Shown one piece after another: positions 1 to 8,575 of a stretch of 64,000 nt of DNA. This DNA comes from GCA-2748575 sp965222725. Lineage in GTDB: Bacteria > Pseudomonadota > Gammaproteobacteria > Pseudomonadales > Ketobacteraceae. Numbering within the stretch: position 1 is the first letter of the stretch; every line of letters begins with the position of its first letter. The notes beneath the pieces were generated by a model. It had not been told where the DNA came from, did no database searches, and saw nothing but the letters and a program-made list of their open reading frames with translations. Position numbers and translations under genes: made by a program. Location of the stretch: assembly GCA_965222725.1 (NCBI GenBank), contig OZ244969.1, positions 4,154,001-4,218,000 of the forward strand, written 5' to 3'.

Positions 1-1298
1 CGGCGGGCACAGTCCATTAAATAACTCAGACCGGCAATCTGTTCCAGGCCTTCCTGAACGCCTTCGAACTTGCCCACCGGCATACCAAACTGTTCGCGGA
101 TCCGGGAATAGGCACCGGTCGTCAGGGAAGCGTATTTACCGGAACCGGTTGCCAGTGCCGGCAGCGATATAGAACGGCCCACGGACAAGGCATTCATCAG
201 CATGGTCCAGCCTTTTCCTATGTACTCTTCGCCGCCAATCAGATAATCCATTGGAATAAATACATCATTGCCCCACGTAGGTCCGTTCATGAATACCGTA
301 TTCAGTGGTAAGTGGCGTGCGCCCGTATTCACACCGGGCAGGTCTGTCGGTATCAGTGCGCAGGTAACACCCCTGTCAGTTTCGTCGCTGAGCAGTTTGT
401 CGGGGTCATGGAGTTTAAATGCCAGCCCCAGCACCGTGGCCACCGGCGCCAGCGTAATGTAGCGTTTGTTCCAGTTAAGCTTGACCCCCAGGGTTTCCTT
501 ACCGTTGAATTTGCCTTTGCACACAATGCCTTTATCGGGAATAGCCCCGGCATCAGACCCAGCCAGCGGCCCCGTGAGCGCAAAGCAGGGGATTTCCTCA
601 CCTTTGGCCAGCCGTGGCAGGTAATAATCACGTTGTTCCTTTTTACCGTATTGCAGTAATAACTCAGCGGGACCAAGTGAGTTGGGTACCATCACAGTGA
701 CCGCCGCTGAAATACTACGCGTGGCGAGTTTCATTACGACGGCGGAATGTGCCGCATGGGAGAATCCCAGGCCACCGTATTCCTTTGGGATGATCATGCC
801 AAAAAAGCCCTGATCCCGGAGCTTTTGCCAGGTTTCCGGCCTCAGGTCGTAACGCTCATGGGTAATCTCCCAGTCATCGAGTTGTTCGCAGATCTGTTCC
901 ACTTCATTGTCCAGAAATGCCTGCTCTTCTTTGCTGAGACTGGTGGTTTTTTCATTCAATAGTGCGTTCCAGTCGGGGCGGCCGGAAAAGAAGCTGCCTT
1001 CCCAGCTGACCGAACCCGCTTCCAGCGCCTCCTGCTCGGTGGTTGAAATAGTCGGCATGACGGATTTGGCCATGGCCAGCACAGGGCCGGATACATATCG
1101 TTCCCGCAGCGGGCTTCTGATCATCAGAAACGCTGCTGCACCCAGCATTAACCAGGCGATAATCAGTCCTCCCAGGTTCCATGATCCGGCGGCACTGATA
1201 ACCACCAGTTCAAGCGTTAATGCCGCAACCGTCCAGTGGCTGCGGAACCCGAAATACAGAGCTGCCAGTATGGTGAATGCGATGATGAGCAATTCCAT
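1..1298 (-). CDS. fadE: Acyl-CoA dehydrogenase FadE, 3' end cut by window edge
   Basis: First step of fatty-acid beta-oxidation: FAD-dependent oxidation of acyl-CoA to trans-2-enoyl-CoA. About 432 N-terminal residues are visible; the gammaproteobacterial FadE family is roughly 815 residues, so the C-terminal half lies outside the window. The protein starts with two hydrophobic helices (residues about 1-55), typical of FadE and absent from short acyl-CoA dehydrogenases, followed by the dehydrogenase N-terminal helical domain (with FGMIIPKEYGGLGFS) and the middle beta-domain (CFALTGPLAGSDAG). The ATG at 1298 follows a TAAGGAGAT ribosome site. It is divergent from the rhodanese gene. Identity comes from family recognition; chain-length preference cannot be read from sequence. 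Confidence 0.93.
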   Translation of the reverse strand, partial: MELLIIAFTILAALYFGFRSHWTVAALTLELVVISAAGSWNLGGLIIAWLMLGAAAFLMIRSPLRERYVSGPVLAMAKSVMPTISTTEQEALEAGSVSWEGSFFSGRPDWNALLNEKTTSLSKEEQAFLDNEVEQICEQLDDWEITHERYDLRPETWQKLRDQGFFGMIIPKEYGGLGFSHAAHSAVVMKLATRSISAAVTVMVPNSLGPAELLLQYGKKEQRDYYLPRLAKGEEIPCFALTGPLAGSDAGAIPDKGIVCKGKFNGKETLGVKLNWNKRYITLAPVATVLGLAFKLHDPDKLLSDETDRGVTCALIPTDLPGVNTGARHLPLNTVFMNGPTWGNDVFIPMDYLIGGEEYIGKGWTMLMNALSVGRSISLPALATGSGKYASLTTGAYSRIREQFGMPVGKFEGVQEGLEQIAGLSYLMDCAR

Positions 1299-1568
1299 GA
1301 TATCTCCTTAAGTCGAATTAAAATCCGGATAGGAAAGAGGGTGCACATTACATGCCAGCAAAATCTGCCGCTGGTATCCGTTAATGATTCGTTAAAAGCA
1401 GCAACAAATGCAATTCCGTATGTAGAAATTACAAGCATATGCACAGACGATTGGGTTCTAAACGCCAGCGTGGCGTGTTGGCGCGGGTGTTGGCTACAGA
1501 CCCTAAGTTGGCATTATATTTTCATGTCTTTTAATGAGTTAAGAGATCAATCTCGAGTGGAGGATATT

Positions 1569-1913
1569 ATGCAAGCCATAGACAGAAACAACTTGCAGGC
1601 TTCATTGAAGACGAATCCGGATTTGGTATTGATTGAAGTACTCGATGAGGATGAATTCAATAATTTCCATTTGCCTTATTCGGTCAATATTCCACTGAAT
1701 AAGGATTTTGAAGCTAATGTGACAGCGGCGGTACCGGATAAAGACAAACCGGTGGTGGTGTATTGCAAAGATAAAGGCTGTGATGCCTCAGAAAAAGCCG
1801 CCAAGCGTATCGAAGTACTGGGTTACTCAGAGGTGTACGATTACGAGGAAGGAAAAGACGACTGGAAAGACGCCGGATTGCCCATTGCGTCCAATGAAGA
1901 AACCCACCATTGA
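1569..1913 (+). CDS. Single-domain rhodanese-like protein
   Basis: A 114-residue single rhodanese domain, a fold that carries sulfur or phosphate on a loop cysteine. The central pattern is LIEVLDEDEFNNFHLPYSVNIP, the usual DvR..eEf..gHipgAinip segment, then VVVYCKDKGCDAS, where the Cys of YCKDKGC is the catalytic-loop cysteine. There is no signal peptide, so it is probably cytoplasmic. The ATG at 1569 is preferred over upstream in-frame starts because GTGGAGG lies five bases before it; the upstream extension looks non-coding. The donor and acceptor are unknown. A hairpin follows directly. Confidence 0.8.
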   Translation: MQAIDRNNLQASLKTNPDLVLIEVLDEDEFNNFHLPYSVNIPLNKDFEANVTAAVPDKDKPVVVYCKDKGCDASEKAAKRIEVLGYSEVYDYEEGKDDWKDAGLPIASNEETHH

Positions 1914-1923
1914 CAGACAAGTG

Positions 1924-1960
1924 TAAGGTAAGGGCGTCGTGTGACGACACCCTTACCTTA
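1924..1960. terminator. Long hairpin after the rhodanese gene
   Basis: Two 17-base arms (1924-1940 and 1944-1960, left arm TAAGGTAAGGGCGTCGT) pair with one mismatch around a GTG loop. It sits between the convergent ends of the rhodanese gene and the sigma-54 activator gene. No clear T-run follows on either strand, so it may be a bidirectional transcript end rather than a classical intrinsic terminator. Confidence 0.55.
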
Positions 1961-2045
1961 ATCGGGATGTCACTTGAATCAGGATCTGACCCGGAAATTG
2001 AACCGGTTTGTGAACCGGTTAGAAAGTTCCTCGCCGCATAAAGCC

Positions 2046-3395
2046 TCAGTTTTTTCCTGCTTTAGAATAAGCGTCAAGCTTGTTATACAGCGTTTTTACG
2101 CTGATGCCGAGCTGGCGCGCAGTTTCCACTTTTTTTCCGTGATTATGCTCCAGCGTTTCCATTATCGCCTGTTGCTCCAGCTCTCTGAGCGTAAGCCCCG
2201 ATGGAATAGAGCCTGGCTGTGACGCGTTTTCGATGGAGCAGGGCTCTATCACGATATGCTCAACATCAATGGTGTCCTGGCTGAGCAGGTAGGCACGCTC
2301 TATCACGTGTTTTAGCTCACGCACATTACCGGGCCAGTCATGAGCAAGAATTTTGTCGAGCGCCGGCTCGGTAATTCCCTTGCTGGTATGCTCCTCTGCG
2401 TTCCTGTAGGCGAGAAAGTGTTTTGCCAGGCCGTCAACATCCCCATTGCGTTCCCTGAGCGGCGGTACATACACCGGAAAGCTGGCCAGGCGGAAGTACA
2501 AATCGGAACGTAACGCGTCGGACTCTATAGCTTCCAGCGGTTCGCGATTACTGGCAGCAATCACCCGCACATCTGCATACTGTTCCTGATCGCTGCCCAC
2601 GGAGCGATAAGTCCCGCATTCCAGCACCCGCAACAGTTTTACCTGCAGTTCCAAAGGCATTTCCGTGATTTCGTCCAGAAACAGTGTGCCGCCATCGGCC
2701 TCTGCGAACACACCATCGCGGTTTTTGTTGGCGCCGGTGAAGGCCCCCTTGATATGGCCAAAAAGCTCACTCTCCACCAGCTCCGGGCTCAGCGCACCAC
2801 AATTCAGCGCCACAAAGGGCTGCTTGGCCCGGTGGCTCATATTGTGGATGGTGTGGGCAACCAGTTCCTTCCCGGTGCCGCTTTCGCCAATGATCAGTAC
2901 CTTGGCATCGGAATCCGATGCTTTGCGCAATATGCGATACAACCGGTGCATGGGGCGGGATGAGCCTACCAGCAATCCGAACTGATCCAGCTCACTGGTA
3001 ATCACTTTTTCTGCAGAAACATTTTCCTGAACCTGCTCAGCGTGAATTTCCGCCAAAAGATCATTAAGAAACTCCAGGTCCAGGGGGCAGCGCAGGTGGT
3101 AACAGGCACCGTTTTGCATGATGCGGTCAACACACTCATTGGGCCTGCCTTCACTCAGGAAAATCAGGTCCAGTTTACCCAGCAGCTGGCTGTCTAACAG
3201 TTTTTCATAGTCGTCGCTGGTAAATCGGTCCGACTGAATCACAGCAACACCGGCCTGAGCTTTTTGCAATTGTTCGATCCATCCCTCTTCGCGCTCGCAG
3301 GCGTGAACTATCGAGTATTCACGGGAAACCGGCAAATTGTTAACCAGGTTTTCAAAGTCAGTATCCGCACAAAGAAAAAGGGTTGGTGTACTCAA
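2046..3395 (-). CDS. Sigma-54-dependent activator, Fis family, degenerate receiver
   Basis: A 449-residue bacterial enhancer-binding protein that opens sigma-54 promoter complexes using ATP. Order: an N-terminal receiver-like domain (1-120) whose usual phospho-Asp position appears not to hold an acidic residue (AGVAVIQSDRF), a AAA+ domain with Walker A GESGTGKE (170-177), the sigma-54 contact loop GAFTGA (217-222) and Walker B GGTLFLDEI (about 235-243), and a C-terminal Fis-type helix-turn-helix (ETARQLGISVKTLYNKL). The degenerate receiver suggests activity not controlled by ordinary phosphotransfer. The start is TTG with AGGTGG upstream. The gene is divergent from an unknown gene that has a candidate -24/-12 promoter. 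Confidence 0.9.
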   Translation of the reverse strand: MSTPTLFLCADTDFENLVNNLPVSREYSIVHACEREEGWIEQLQKAQAGVAVIQSDRFTSDDYEKLLDSQLLGKLDLIFLSEGRPNECVDRIMQNGACYHLRCPLDLEFLNDLLAEIHAEQVQENVSAEKVITSELDQFGLLVGSSRPMHRLYRILRKASDSDAKVLIIGESGTGKELVAHTIHNMSHRAKQPFVALNCGALSPELVESELFGHIKGAFTGANKNRDGVFAEADGGTLFLDEITEMPLELQVKLLRVLECGTYRSVGSDQEQYADVRVIAASNREPLEAIESDALRSDLYFRLASFPVYVPPLRERNGDVDGLAKHFLAYRNAEEHTSKGITEPALDKILAHDWPGNVRELKHVIERAYLLSQDTIDVEHIVIEPCSIENASQPGSIPSGLTLRELEQQAIMETLEHNHGKKVETARQLGISVKTLYNKLDAYSKAGKN

Positions 3396-3520
3396 TTTGC
3401 CACCTGTCTGTTTCGAAGCTAGCTGATAACGTTAACGTCTGCCAAGGCCAATTACAAGCTGTTACAGTTCGTGTCAAGCTAAGAGACAATTTACCTAAAA
3501 GATAAAGTACGCGGCATAGA

Positions 3521-3536
3521 TGGCATGTTTCTTGAT
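3521..3536 (+). promoter_or_regulatory. Candidate sigma-54 (-24/-12) promoter
   Basis: TGGCATGTTTCTTGAT resembles the sigma-54 consensus TGGCACG-N4-TTGCW: TGGCA and G at the -24 element, correct N4 spacing, TTG at -12, but A instead of C after TTG. It lies about 80 bases before the next plus-strand gene and 125 bases from a divergent sigma-54 activator gene, which raises its likelihood. Confidence 0.45.
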
Positions 3537-3615
3537 CGGTTTTTTCTGGATGTACCTTTGATCAATAAGTTGCGGTTAAAGGCCGATTTTTTCCGTTTTT
3601 ACCGAGAAAGCAATC

Positions 3616-4083
3616 ATGTCAAGAAGCCAGTCCAGAAAGCAAAGAAATGCCAAGTTGCCTGCTGTGAATGAGCAGGAAATGTTACGGATTGCCCATCGCA
3701 GTTGCCTGAAATCCTTCACAATAAGCAAACGGTTTTCGCGCCAGGTTGAAAGTATTGCTCTGAAAGCCCTCTTCACCAGTGCCGGAGAGTTATACCTGCA
3801 TATCTACGGCCTGCTGGGCAAGGAAATTGAGGCAGAAACTCATACCAATGAGGTTGTTTCATTGCCTGCTGAAGCCGCGATAGATACCGAATCCGGGAGG
3901 GCTGAAAATGATATAGAACGTCTTGAGCAGGCCGCTGCGTTAGATGGATATGTGCTTGATTTATTGCGATTGATTATAAACAGAATCGACCATGACCCGA
4001 TAAAAATTCCACTTTCATCGAAGATTGCGTCTTTGCAGATTCTTCACGACCGGATGAAAGAATTACACGATGCGTATTGTTAG
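3616..4083 (+). CDS. Unknown protein, 155 aa, candidate sigma-54 target
   Basis: I do not recognise this family. The protein is soluble, with a basic N-terminus (MSRSQSRKQRNAK) and mostly helical, charged sequence without signal peptide or membrane segment. It sits downstream of a candidate sigma-54 promoter and is divergent from the activator gene, so it may be that regulator's target. Its TAG stop overlaps the stop of the convergent BON-domain gene by four bases (4080-4083), a very compact arrangement that supports both ends. The ribosome site before the ATG is weak (CCGAGAAAG). Confidence 0.6.
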   Translation: MSRSQSRKQRNAKLPAVNEQEMLRIAHRSCLKSFTISKRFSRQVESIALKALFTSAGELYLHIYGLLGKEIEAETHTNEVVSLPAEAAIDTESGRAENDIERLEQAAALDGYVLDLLRLIINRIDHDPIKIPLSSKIASLQILHDRMKELHDAYC

Positions 4084-4721
4084 TCTTCCGGGTCTATCCT
4101 TATCCGGTTGTCTACGCTCAATACCCCTTGAGTATTCACTGCAACCAGCTCCGCCAGCTGTTTATGCAATGGGCTGACAACCGTACCACTGAGAATGACC
4201 TTATTCCCATTGGCATTAACATTGATACCCATGCCGCTCAGATGGCCGTTTACGGCGTATTTGGATTCAATGGCGGTGATTATACGGGCTTCACTGGCAA
4301 CATCAGCGCTTGCGTCCTTGAGTTCCTGATCGGATTCGATCCGGGAGAGCTCATCATTCACGGTGAGCCGGTTTTCCACTTCATCAATACCATCGACATT
4401 CAGTGCTACCTGGGTAGCAAGGTCTTTTTCCAGCTCGCCGCTGACGGTGCCTTCCAGAACCGCCGTATGCTGTTGAATGCTGGTGTCGATTTCAAACATG
4501 CTCAGGCTGTCATTAAACAGAAAGGCCGCTTCCACTTTGCCGTGCAGCATGCCGCGCTCGAACATGGCATTCATGTTATCCGGGCGCACATGGGGTTCCA
4601 TGATTTCAGATTTTGCATCGCTGCCCCATGCTGCCGGTGTGACACTCAGAGATATCAACGGTAGAGACAGTAGCAGTGATAACGAAAAAAATGCGTTTGA
4701 CACGTAGACTGGCCGTTTCAT
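4080..4721 (-). CDS. Periplasmic BON-domain protein (OsmY-like)
   Basis: A 213-residue exported protein with a signal peptide (hydrophobic LSLLLSLPLISLSV, likely cleavage near AWG) and two BON repeats, one around VLEGTVSGELEKDLATQVAL...VENRLTV (about residues 88-125) and one around VILSGTVVSPLHKQLAELVA...VDNRIRID at the C-terminus. BON domains occur in OsmY and are thought to bind phospholipid and help withstand envelope stress. AGGAGG lies just before the ATG at 4721. It converges on the preceding unknown gene with a four-base overlap. Confidence 0.82.
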   Translation of the reverse strand: MKRPVYVSNAFFSLSLLLSLPLISLSVTPAAWGSDAKSEIMEPHVRPDNMNAMFERGMLHGKVEAAFLFNDSLSMFEIDTSIQQHTAVLEGTVSGELEKDLATQVALNVDGIDEVENRLTVNDELSRIESDQELKDASADVASEARIITAIESKYAVNGHLSGMGINVNANGNKVILSGTVVSPLHKQLAELVAVNTQGVLSVDNRIRIDPED

Positions 4722-4869
4722 TTAACCTCCTTTAAAGCCTGGTTGTACCTGTTCAGGTTTTACAATTCCATGACATTCGTTGACCAAAAAATTTACTCTC
4801 TATAGGATGCAAAACATATGCCTGAAATTCAAGGGAGTCGCACAACGTGAACAGCCCAAGGGGAGATAA

Positions 4870-6159
4870 GTGTCCAAAAAAATAGACCAGCTTTATTCGT
4901 ACCTTGCTGATGAAGAAGATGCACGGGTCTGTAAAGATATTACCGATGACGCCTGCCGGGAAGTGCCTGGCAATTTTTTCAGAATTTTCGTTGCGCAGTT
5001 GCTGACCAAGCTGGGTGATGCCCTGGCCAATACCAAAACCGTATTGCCATGGATCATGAACAGCATAGGGGCACCGACCTTTCTTACCGGGCTCTTGGTA
5101 CCCATTCGTGAATCCGGTTCTCTGATTCCCCAGCTTTTCATGGGCGGAGTCATTCGGGGTTTTGCCATCCGAAAATGGTTTTTTGTTGGCGGTTGTGTAC
5201 TGCAGGCAGTTGCCGTCGCCGCCATGGCCGGTACAGCCAAAACAGTGGAAGGTACTTTCGCGGGTATTGCCATCATAGCTATGCTGGTGCTGTTCAGCCT
5301 GGCAAGGGGCTTTTGTTCAGTTGCTTCCAAAGATGTGCTGGGAAAAACCATTCCCAAAAGTAGAAGAGGGCGCCTGTCCGGTTATAGTGCCAGTGCAGCG
5401 GGCCTGATATCAATCGGTGCCGGCATCGCGTTTATCAGTACCCAGGGGGATCAGTCCGGTTACTATTGGTTATTACTGTTGGCCGGCAGCCTCTGTTGGC
5501 TGATCGCAGCATGTGGTTTTTCCGGCATCGCAGAATATGCCGGGGCTACTGAAGGCGGGGGCAATGCCGTTAAAGAAGCCTTGCGTAGCCTGACTCTGTT
5601 GCGTGACGACAAACCTTTCCGGCAGTTTGTTCTGGTACGTTTTCTGATGATGAGTTCGGGGCTTTCCGCCCCTTATGTGATTTTACTGGCAAGCCGTGGC
5701 GAGAGTGATCTGCTCACCGGGCTTGGCACTTTTATTATTGCCAGCGGTATCGCAGGCCTTGTAAGTGGTTCGGTATGGGGAAAGCTTGCCGATAAAAGCA
5801 GCCGCAATGTTATGATCCTGACCTCTGGTATAACCGCCGTGGTATGCCTGTCCGCAGCGGTGCTGGCTTACCTTGACAGTGCCCGTTACGGACTGTATCT
5901 GGTGGTGTTCTTTTTATTGGCTGTTACCCATGAAGGTGTGCGACTGGGTCGTAAAACCTATGTGGTGGATCTGGGTAAGGGTAACAAGCGCACCGACTAT
6001 GTGGCGGTAAGCAACAGTGTTATCGGCGTCATGCTGCTGGTTGTGGGATTTGCCGGTGCGGCCATAGCGCAGGTGTCGCTGGTAGTGGTGCTTACACTGT
6101 TTGCGCTGGCCAGCGGTGCCGCTACGCTGTTGGGATTGAAGCTTAAAGAAGTTCAATAA
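4870..6159 (+). CDS. Major facilitator superfamily transporter
   Basis: A 429-residue inner-membrane carrier. After about 35 soluble residues come roughly 12 hydrophobic segments in two bundles, with a charged central loop near residue 220 (EGGGNAVKEALRSL). The cytosolic loop GKTIPKSRRGRLSGYSAS resembles the MFS motif A region. The GTG start at 4870 is chosen because AAGGGGAG lies six bases upstream and the frame has no nearer ATG. Substrate cannot be inferred; neighbours on either side belong to different units. Confidence 0.82.
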   Translation: MSKKIDQLYSYLADEEDARVCKDITDDACREVPGNFFRIFVAQLLTKLGDALANTKTVLPWIMNSIGAPTFLTGLLVPIRESGSLIPQLFMGGVIRGFAIRKWFFVGGCVLQAVAVAAMAGTAKTVEGTFAGIAIIAMLVLFSLARGFCSVASKDVLGKTIPKSRRGRLSGYSASAAGLISIGAGIAFISTQGDQSGYYWLLLLAGSLCWLIAACGFSGIAEYAGATEGGGNAVKEALRSLTLLRDDKPFRQFVLVRFLMMSSGLSAPYVILLASRGESDLLTGLGTFIIASGIAGLVSGSVWGKLADKSSRNVMILTSGITAVVCLSAAVLAYLDSARYGLYLVVFFLLAVTHEGVRLGRKTYVVDLGKGNKRTDYVAVSNSVIGVMLLVVGFAGAAIAQVSLVVVLTLFALASGAATLLGLKLKEVQ

Positions 6160-6204
6160 ATCACAAGCACACTGAGTACTAAAAACAGAGCCCACATAAA
6201 CCGC

Positions 6205-7794
6205 TTACATCCAGGACCGGGAGGTGGATTCTACGTCATACAGCGACTGGTCAATCAGCTGTGTGCCTGCCGAGCAGGGGATATAGGGTATCTTCAATCC
6301 GCTCAAACCCACCACAAATGCAACGTGGCAATGGTGGTTGCGGCTCATGGGATAACTTTGCGACAAGCTCACCTGCTGAATTTTGTAACGGGGAACCAAC
6401 AGGTAGTTTTTGCCAAGAATGCCCATTCGCAAAATCAGAAAGTCCTCCTGAGCATCGTACCCCCACCGGTACCATTGCAGTACATTTATAATGGCTCCGG
6501 TTGTAAATAACAGGGCGCCTGTTGCGGGCGCATAGGATTGCGCATCGTTAATGACCATGAAGGCCAGTATCAGTATGACGGCGGGCAGGGTTTTTATCAG
6601 AAATTGCTGAACTATATAGCGGCGGCTGATCCGCTTTAAGTTTGGATCGGAGCTTCCCGGCAAGAAACGGCTTTCCGGATATACCAAAGCGATGAGCCGG
6701 GAAATATCGGTAACTGTTACGGAAGGCACCATAAACGCCGCGTTCGATTGGCGGTTGGCCGGCTGGTTGCTGTCAAGTTGCCGGTAAATCAGGTTAAAGC
6801 GCCGGAACAGGCGATCCGGCAGGCTTTGTTTGATATGGATATACTGAACACGGCGAATTTTCAGGTTGATCTGGTTTCTGCTGAACAGGCCGCTTTCCCG
6901 CGACAGCGCATCAGCTTTCTGGTGAATTTCGTATCCGTATAGCATCAGTATACTGCCGAGAACCGACAACACCATCATGACCAGTATCAGTGCCACCACA
7001 AGGCCTGCAACCACACCATAGGCGTACAGCGCGTTGGCTTGCAGTAATGAGGAAAACTCCGATGCCTGATCGGCAAACAGGGATTGCCACTGATGCTCAA
7101 GAAAACGGTCCAGAAAAGGGAAGGCCGCCGCCAGAATAATCCACACCTTGTTGTTGGTAATGCCATGTATCACCAGATCTCTCAGAGAACGGTTCAGAAC
7201 CGGAAAGGCCTTGCCCGCTGCCTTGGTGGCTGGTGGGGTGTCCTCTGTGTCACCGGATAATGCATCGGGGCGCTCACTTTCCTGTCTGCCAGCAGAGGTA
7301 TCCTTTTCCCCTGTAATCACCCATTCCCTGAGATCATTGGCGAATGCCAACGATACGGCCGCCAATACCGCTTCGTTTTCACTGGAGCCGGCTGTATCCA
7401 ATGATGCGGAAACCAGGTTAACCGGTTTGAAATAAAAGGGTTTATCAATATTGACATCCTGAATACGGCTTACGGGCAGATCCAGATGGCGCTTGAACAG
7501 CAGCCCGCGACAGATCTGGAAATTATTATCCACCACCCGAAAGAAAAAGAACAAATACTGGAATACAGCCGCCCCTATGATCAGGCCCGGAACCGCCAGC
7601 GCAGCAATCAACACAAAATAAAAGGTGTTATCCATCCATTGATAGAGGCCATAGGCGGGTGCCAGCATGACCAGTAAGTTGGGGTCCAGTAAATTGCGCA
7701 GGGTGCTCCCGATAAAATACAGAATGGACCAGGGTGACATGCGTTGCCATTGCTCCAGTTCCCATCCCGACAGCGAGTGCTGTTCCTCACTCAT
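6205..7794 (-). CDS. ydbT: YdbT-family bacterial PH-domain membrane protein
   Basis: A 529-residue membrane protein with paired transmembrane segments alternating with bPH2 (formerly DUF304) modules, as in YdbT: helices near residues 40-90, a first PH-like block containing VSRIQDVNIDKPFYFKPVNLVSASLDTAGS, further helix pairs, a second block (IRRVQYIHIKQSLPDRLFRRFNLIYRQ) and a third near the C-terminus (PRYKIQQVSLSQS). Family function is not firmly known; a role in envelope integrity or small-molecule tolerance has been proposed. Its start overlaps the end of ydbS by eight bases, so the two are translationally coupled. Confidence 0.88.
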   Translation of the reverse strand: MSEEQHSLSGWELEQWQRMSPWSILYFIGSTLRNLLDPNLLVMLAPAYGLYQWMDNTFYFVLIAALAVPGLIIGAAVFQYLFFFFRVVDNNFQICRGLLFKRHLDLPVSRIQDVNIDKPFYFKPVNLVSASLDTAGSSENEAVLAAVSLAFANDLREWVITGEKDTSAGRQESERPDALSGDTEDTPPATKAAGKAFPVLNRSLRDLVIHGITNNKVWIILAAAFPFLDRFLEHQWQSLFADQASEFSSLLQANALYAYGVVAGLVVALILVMMVLSVLGSILMLYGYEIHQKADALSRESGLFSRNQINLKIRRVQYIHIKQSLPDRLFRRFNLIYRQLDSNQPANRQSNAAFMVPSVTVTDISRLIALVYPESRFLPGSSDPNLKRISRRYIVQQFLIKTLPAVILILAFMVINDAQSYAPATGALLFTTGAIINVLQWYRWGYDAQEDFLILRMGILGKNYLLVPRYKIQQVSLSQSYPMSRNHHCHVAFVVGLSGLKIPYIPCSAGTQLIDQSLYDVESTSRSWM

Positions 7795-8386
7795 GGTGAG
7801 CTTCCTGATAGTTCACCACATACTGATGAATACGCTCTGCATCCGGTCTGGGCAGCCCGGGAATAGCAAAGGTATAGCGAAAACCGCCGGCGCTGTATAA
7901 CTTGACCGTTGCAAGGTCCCAGCGGGCTTCTAACGGATTCTGACTCACTTCAACGTGTTGCACGCGCAACAGGGGTTGAATGAGCAGTCTTTTGATGAAC
8001 AGGCCATGGCGGAAGGCAATGTCGTGTTCGCGGATGCAATACGCCTTGCGGCGGGCTTCCCGAATGCCTGCCAGGAACATAAAACAACCGGTGGCAATCA
8101 GAACTACCGGCAAGCCGTAGATAAACATGGGGCTGGTAATGGCATTCTCTGCTTCGCCCTGCAAGGTCATAAACATCAGCCCAATGGCAAGCAGGGGTAC
8201 TGCCAATCCGGCGATCAGCTGAATACAAACCACTTTTATATAGTGCGGTGAAAGGGCCTCAAAGTGCATACCTTGCACCGTTGGCAGCGTGTGGGTGGCC
8301 CGTTCGGAATTACTGAAACTATCAATCATGCTGAATAACTCTGGCTCCGTTGCCCGCTGAATGATGGAAATCTGAAATGCAGTCAA
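7787..8386 (-). CDS. ydbS: YdbS-family bacterial PH-domain membrane protein
   Basis: A 199-residue partner of YdbT with two transmembrane helices (about residues 53-75 and 88-108) and one bPH2 module that includes REHDIAFRHGLFIKRLLIQPLLRVQHVEVSQNPLEARW, the hallmark sequence of this family. The ydbS-ydbT order and overlap are the standard arrangement. The start is uncertain: TTG at 8386 has AAGG directly against it, while ATG at 8329 would also fit; the domain itself is unaffected. Confidence 0.85.
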   Translation of the reverse strand: MTAFQISIIQRATEPELFSMIDSFSNSERATHTLPTVQGMHFEALSPHYIKVVCIQLIAGLAVPLLAIGLMFMTLQGEAENAITSPMFIYGLPVVLIATGCFMFLAGIREARRKAYCIREHDIAFRHGLFIKRLLIQPLLRVQHVEVSQNPLEARWDLATVKLYSAGGFRYTFAIPGLPRPDAERIHQYVVNYQEAHHE

Positions 8387-8575
8387 CCTTATTCATTTAT
8401 GGACCGAAAGTACAGACAGACGCTAGCGGTCTGCCGAATTATGCGCCATCGCCTTATCCGCTTCGTTGACGGGCAGCCACCAAACCAGTAAAAACAGCTC
8501 ATACAGGGGGTACATAAGCTTCAGTACAAAACTTATAGTTCTGACTATGACCCATAAACAGAAGAATAAACTGGT

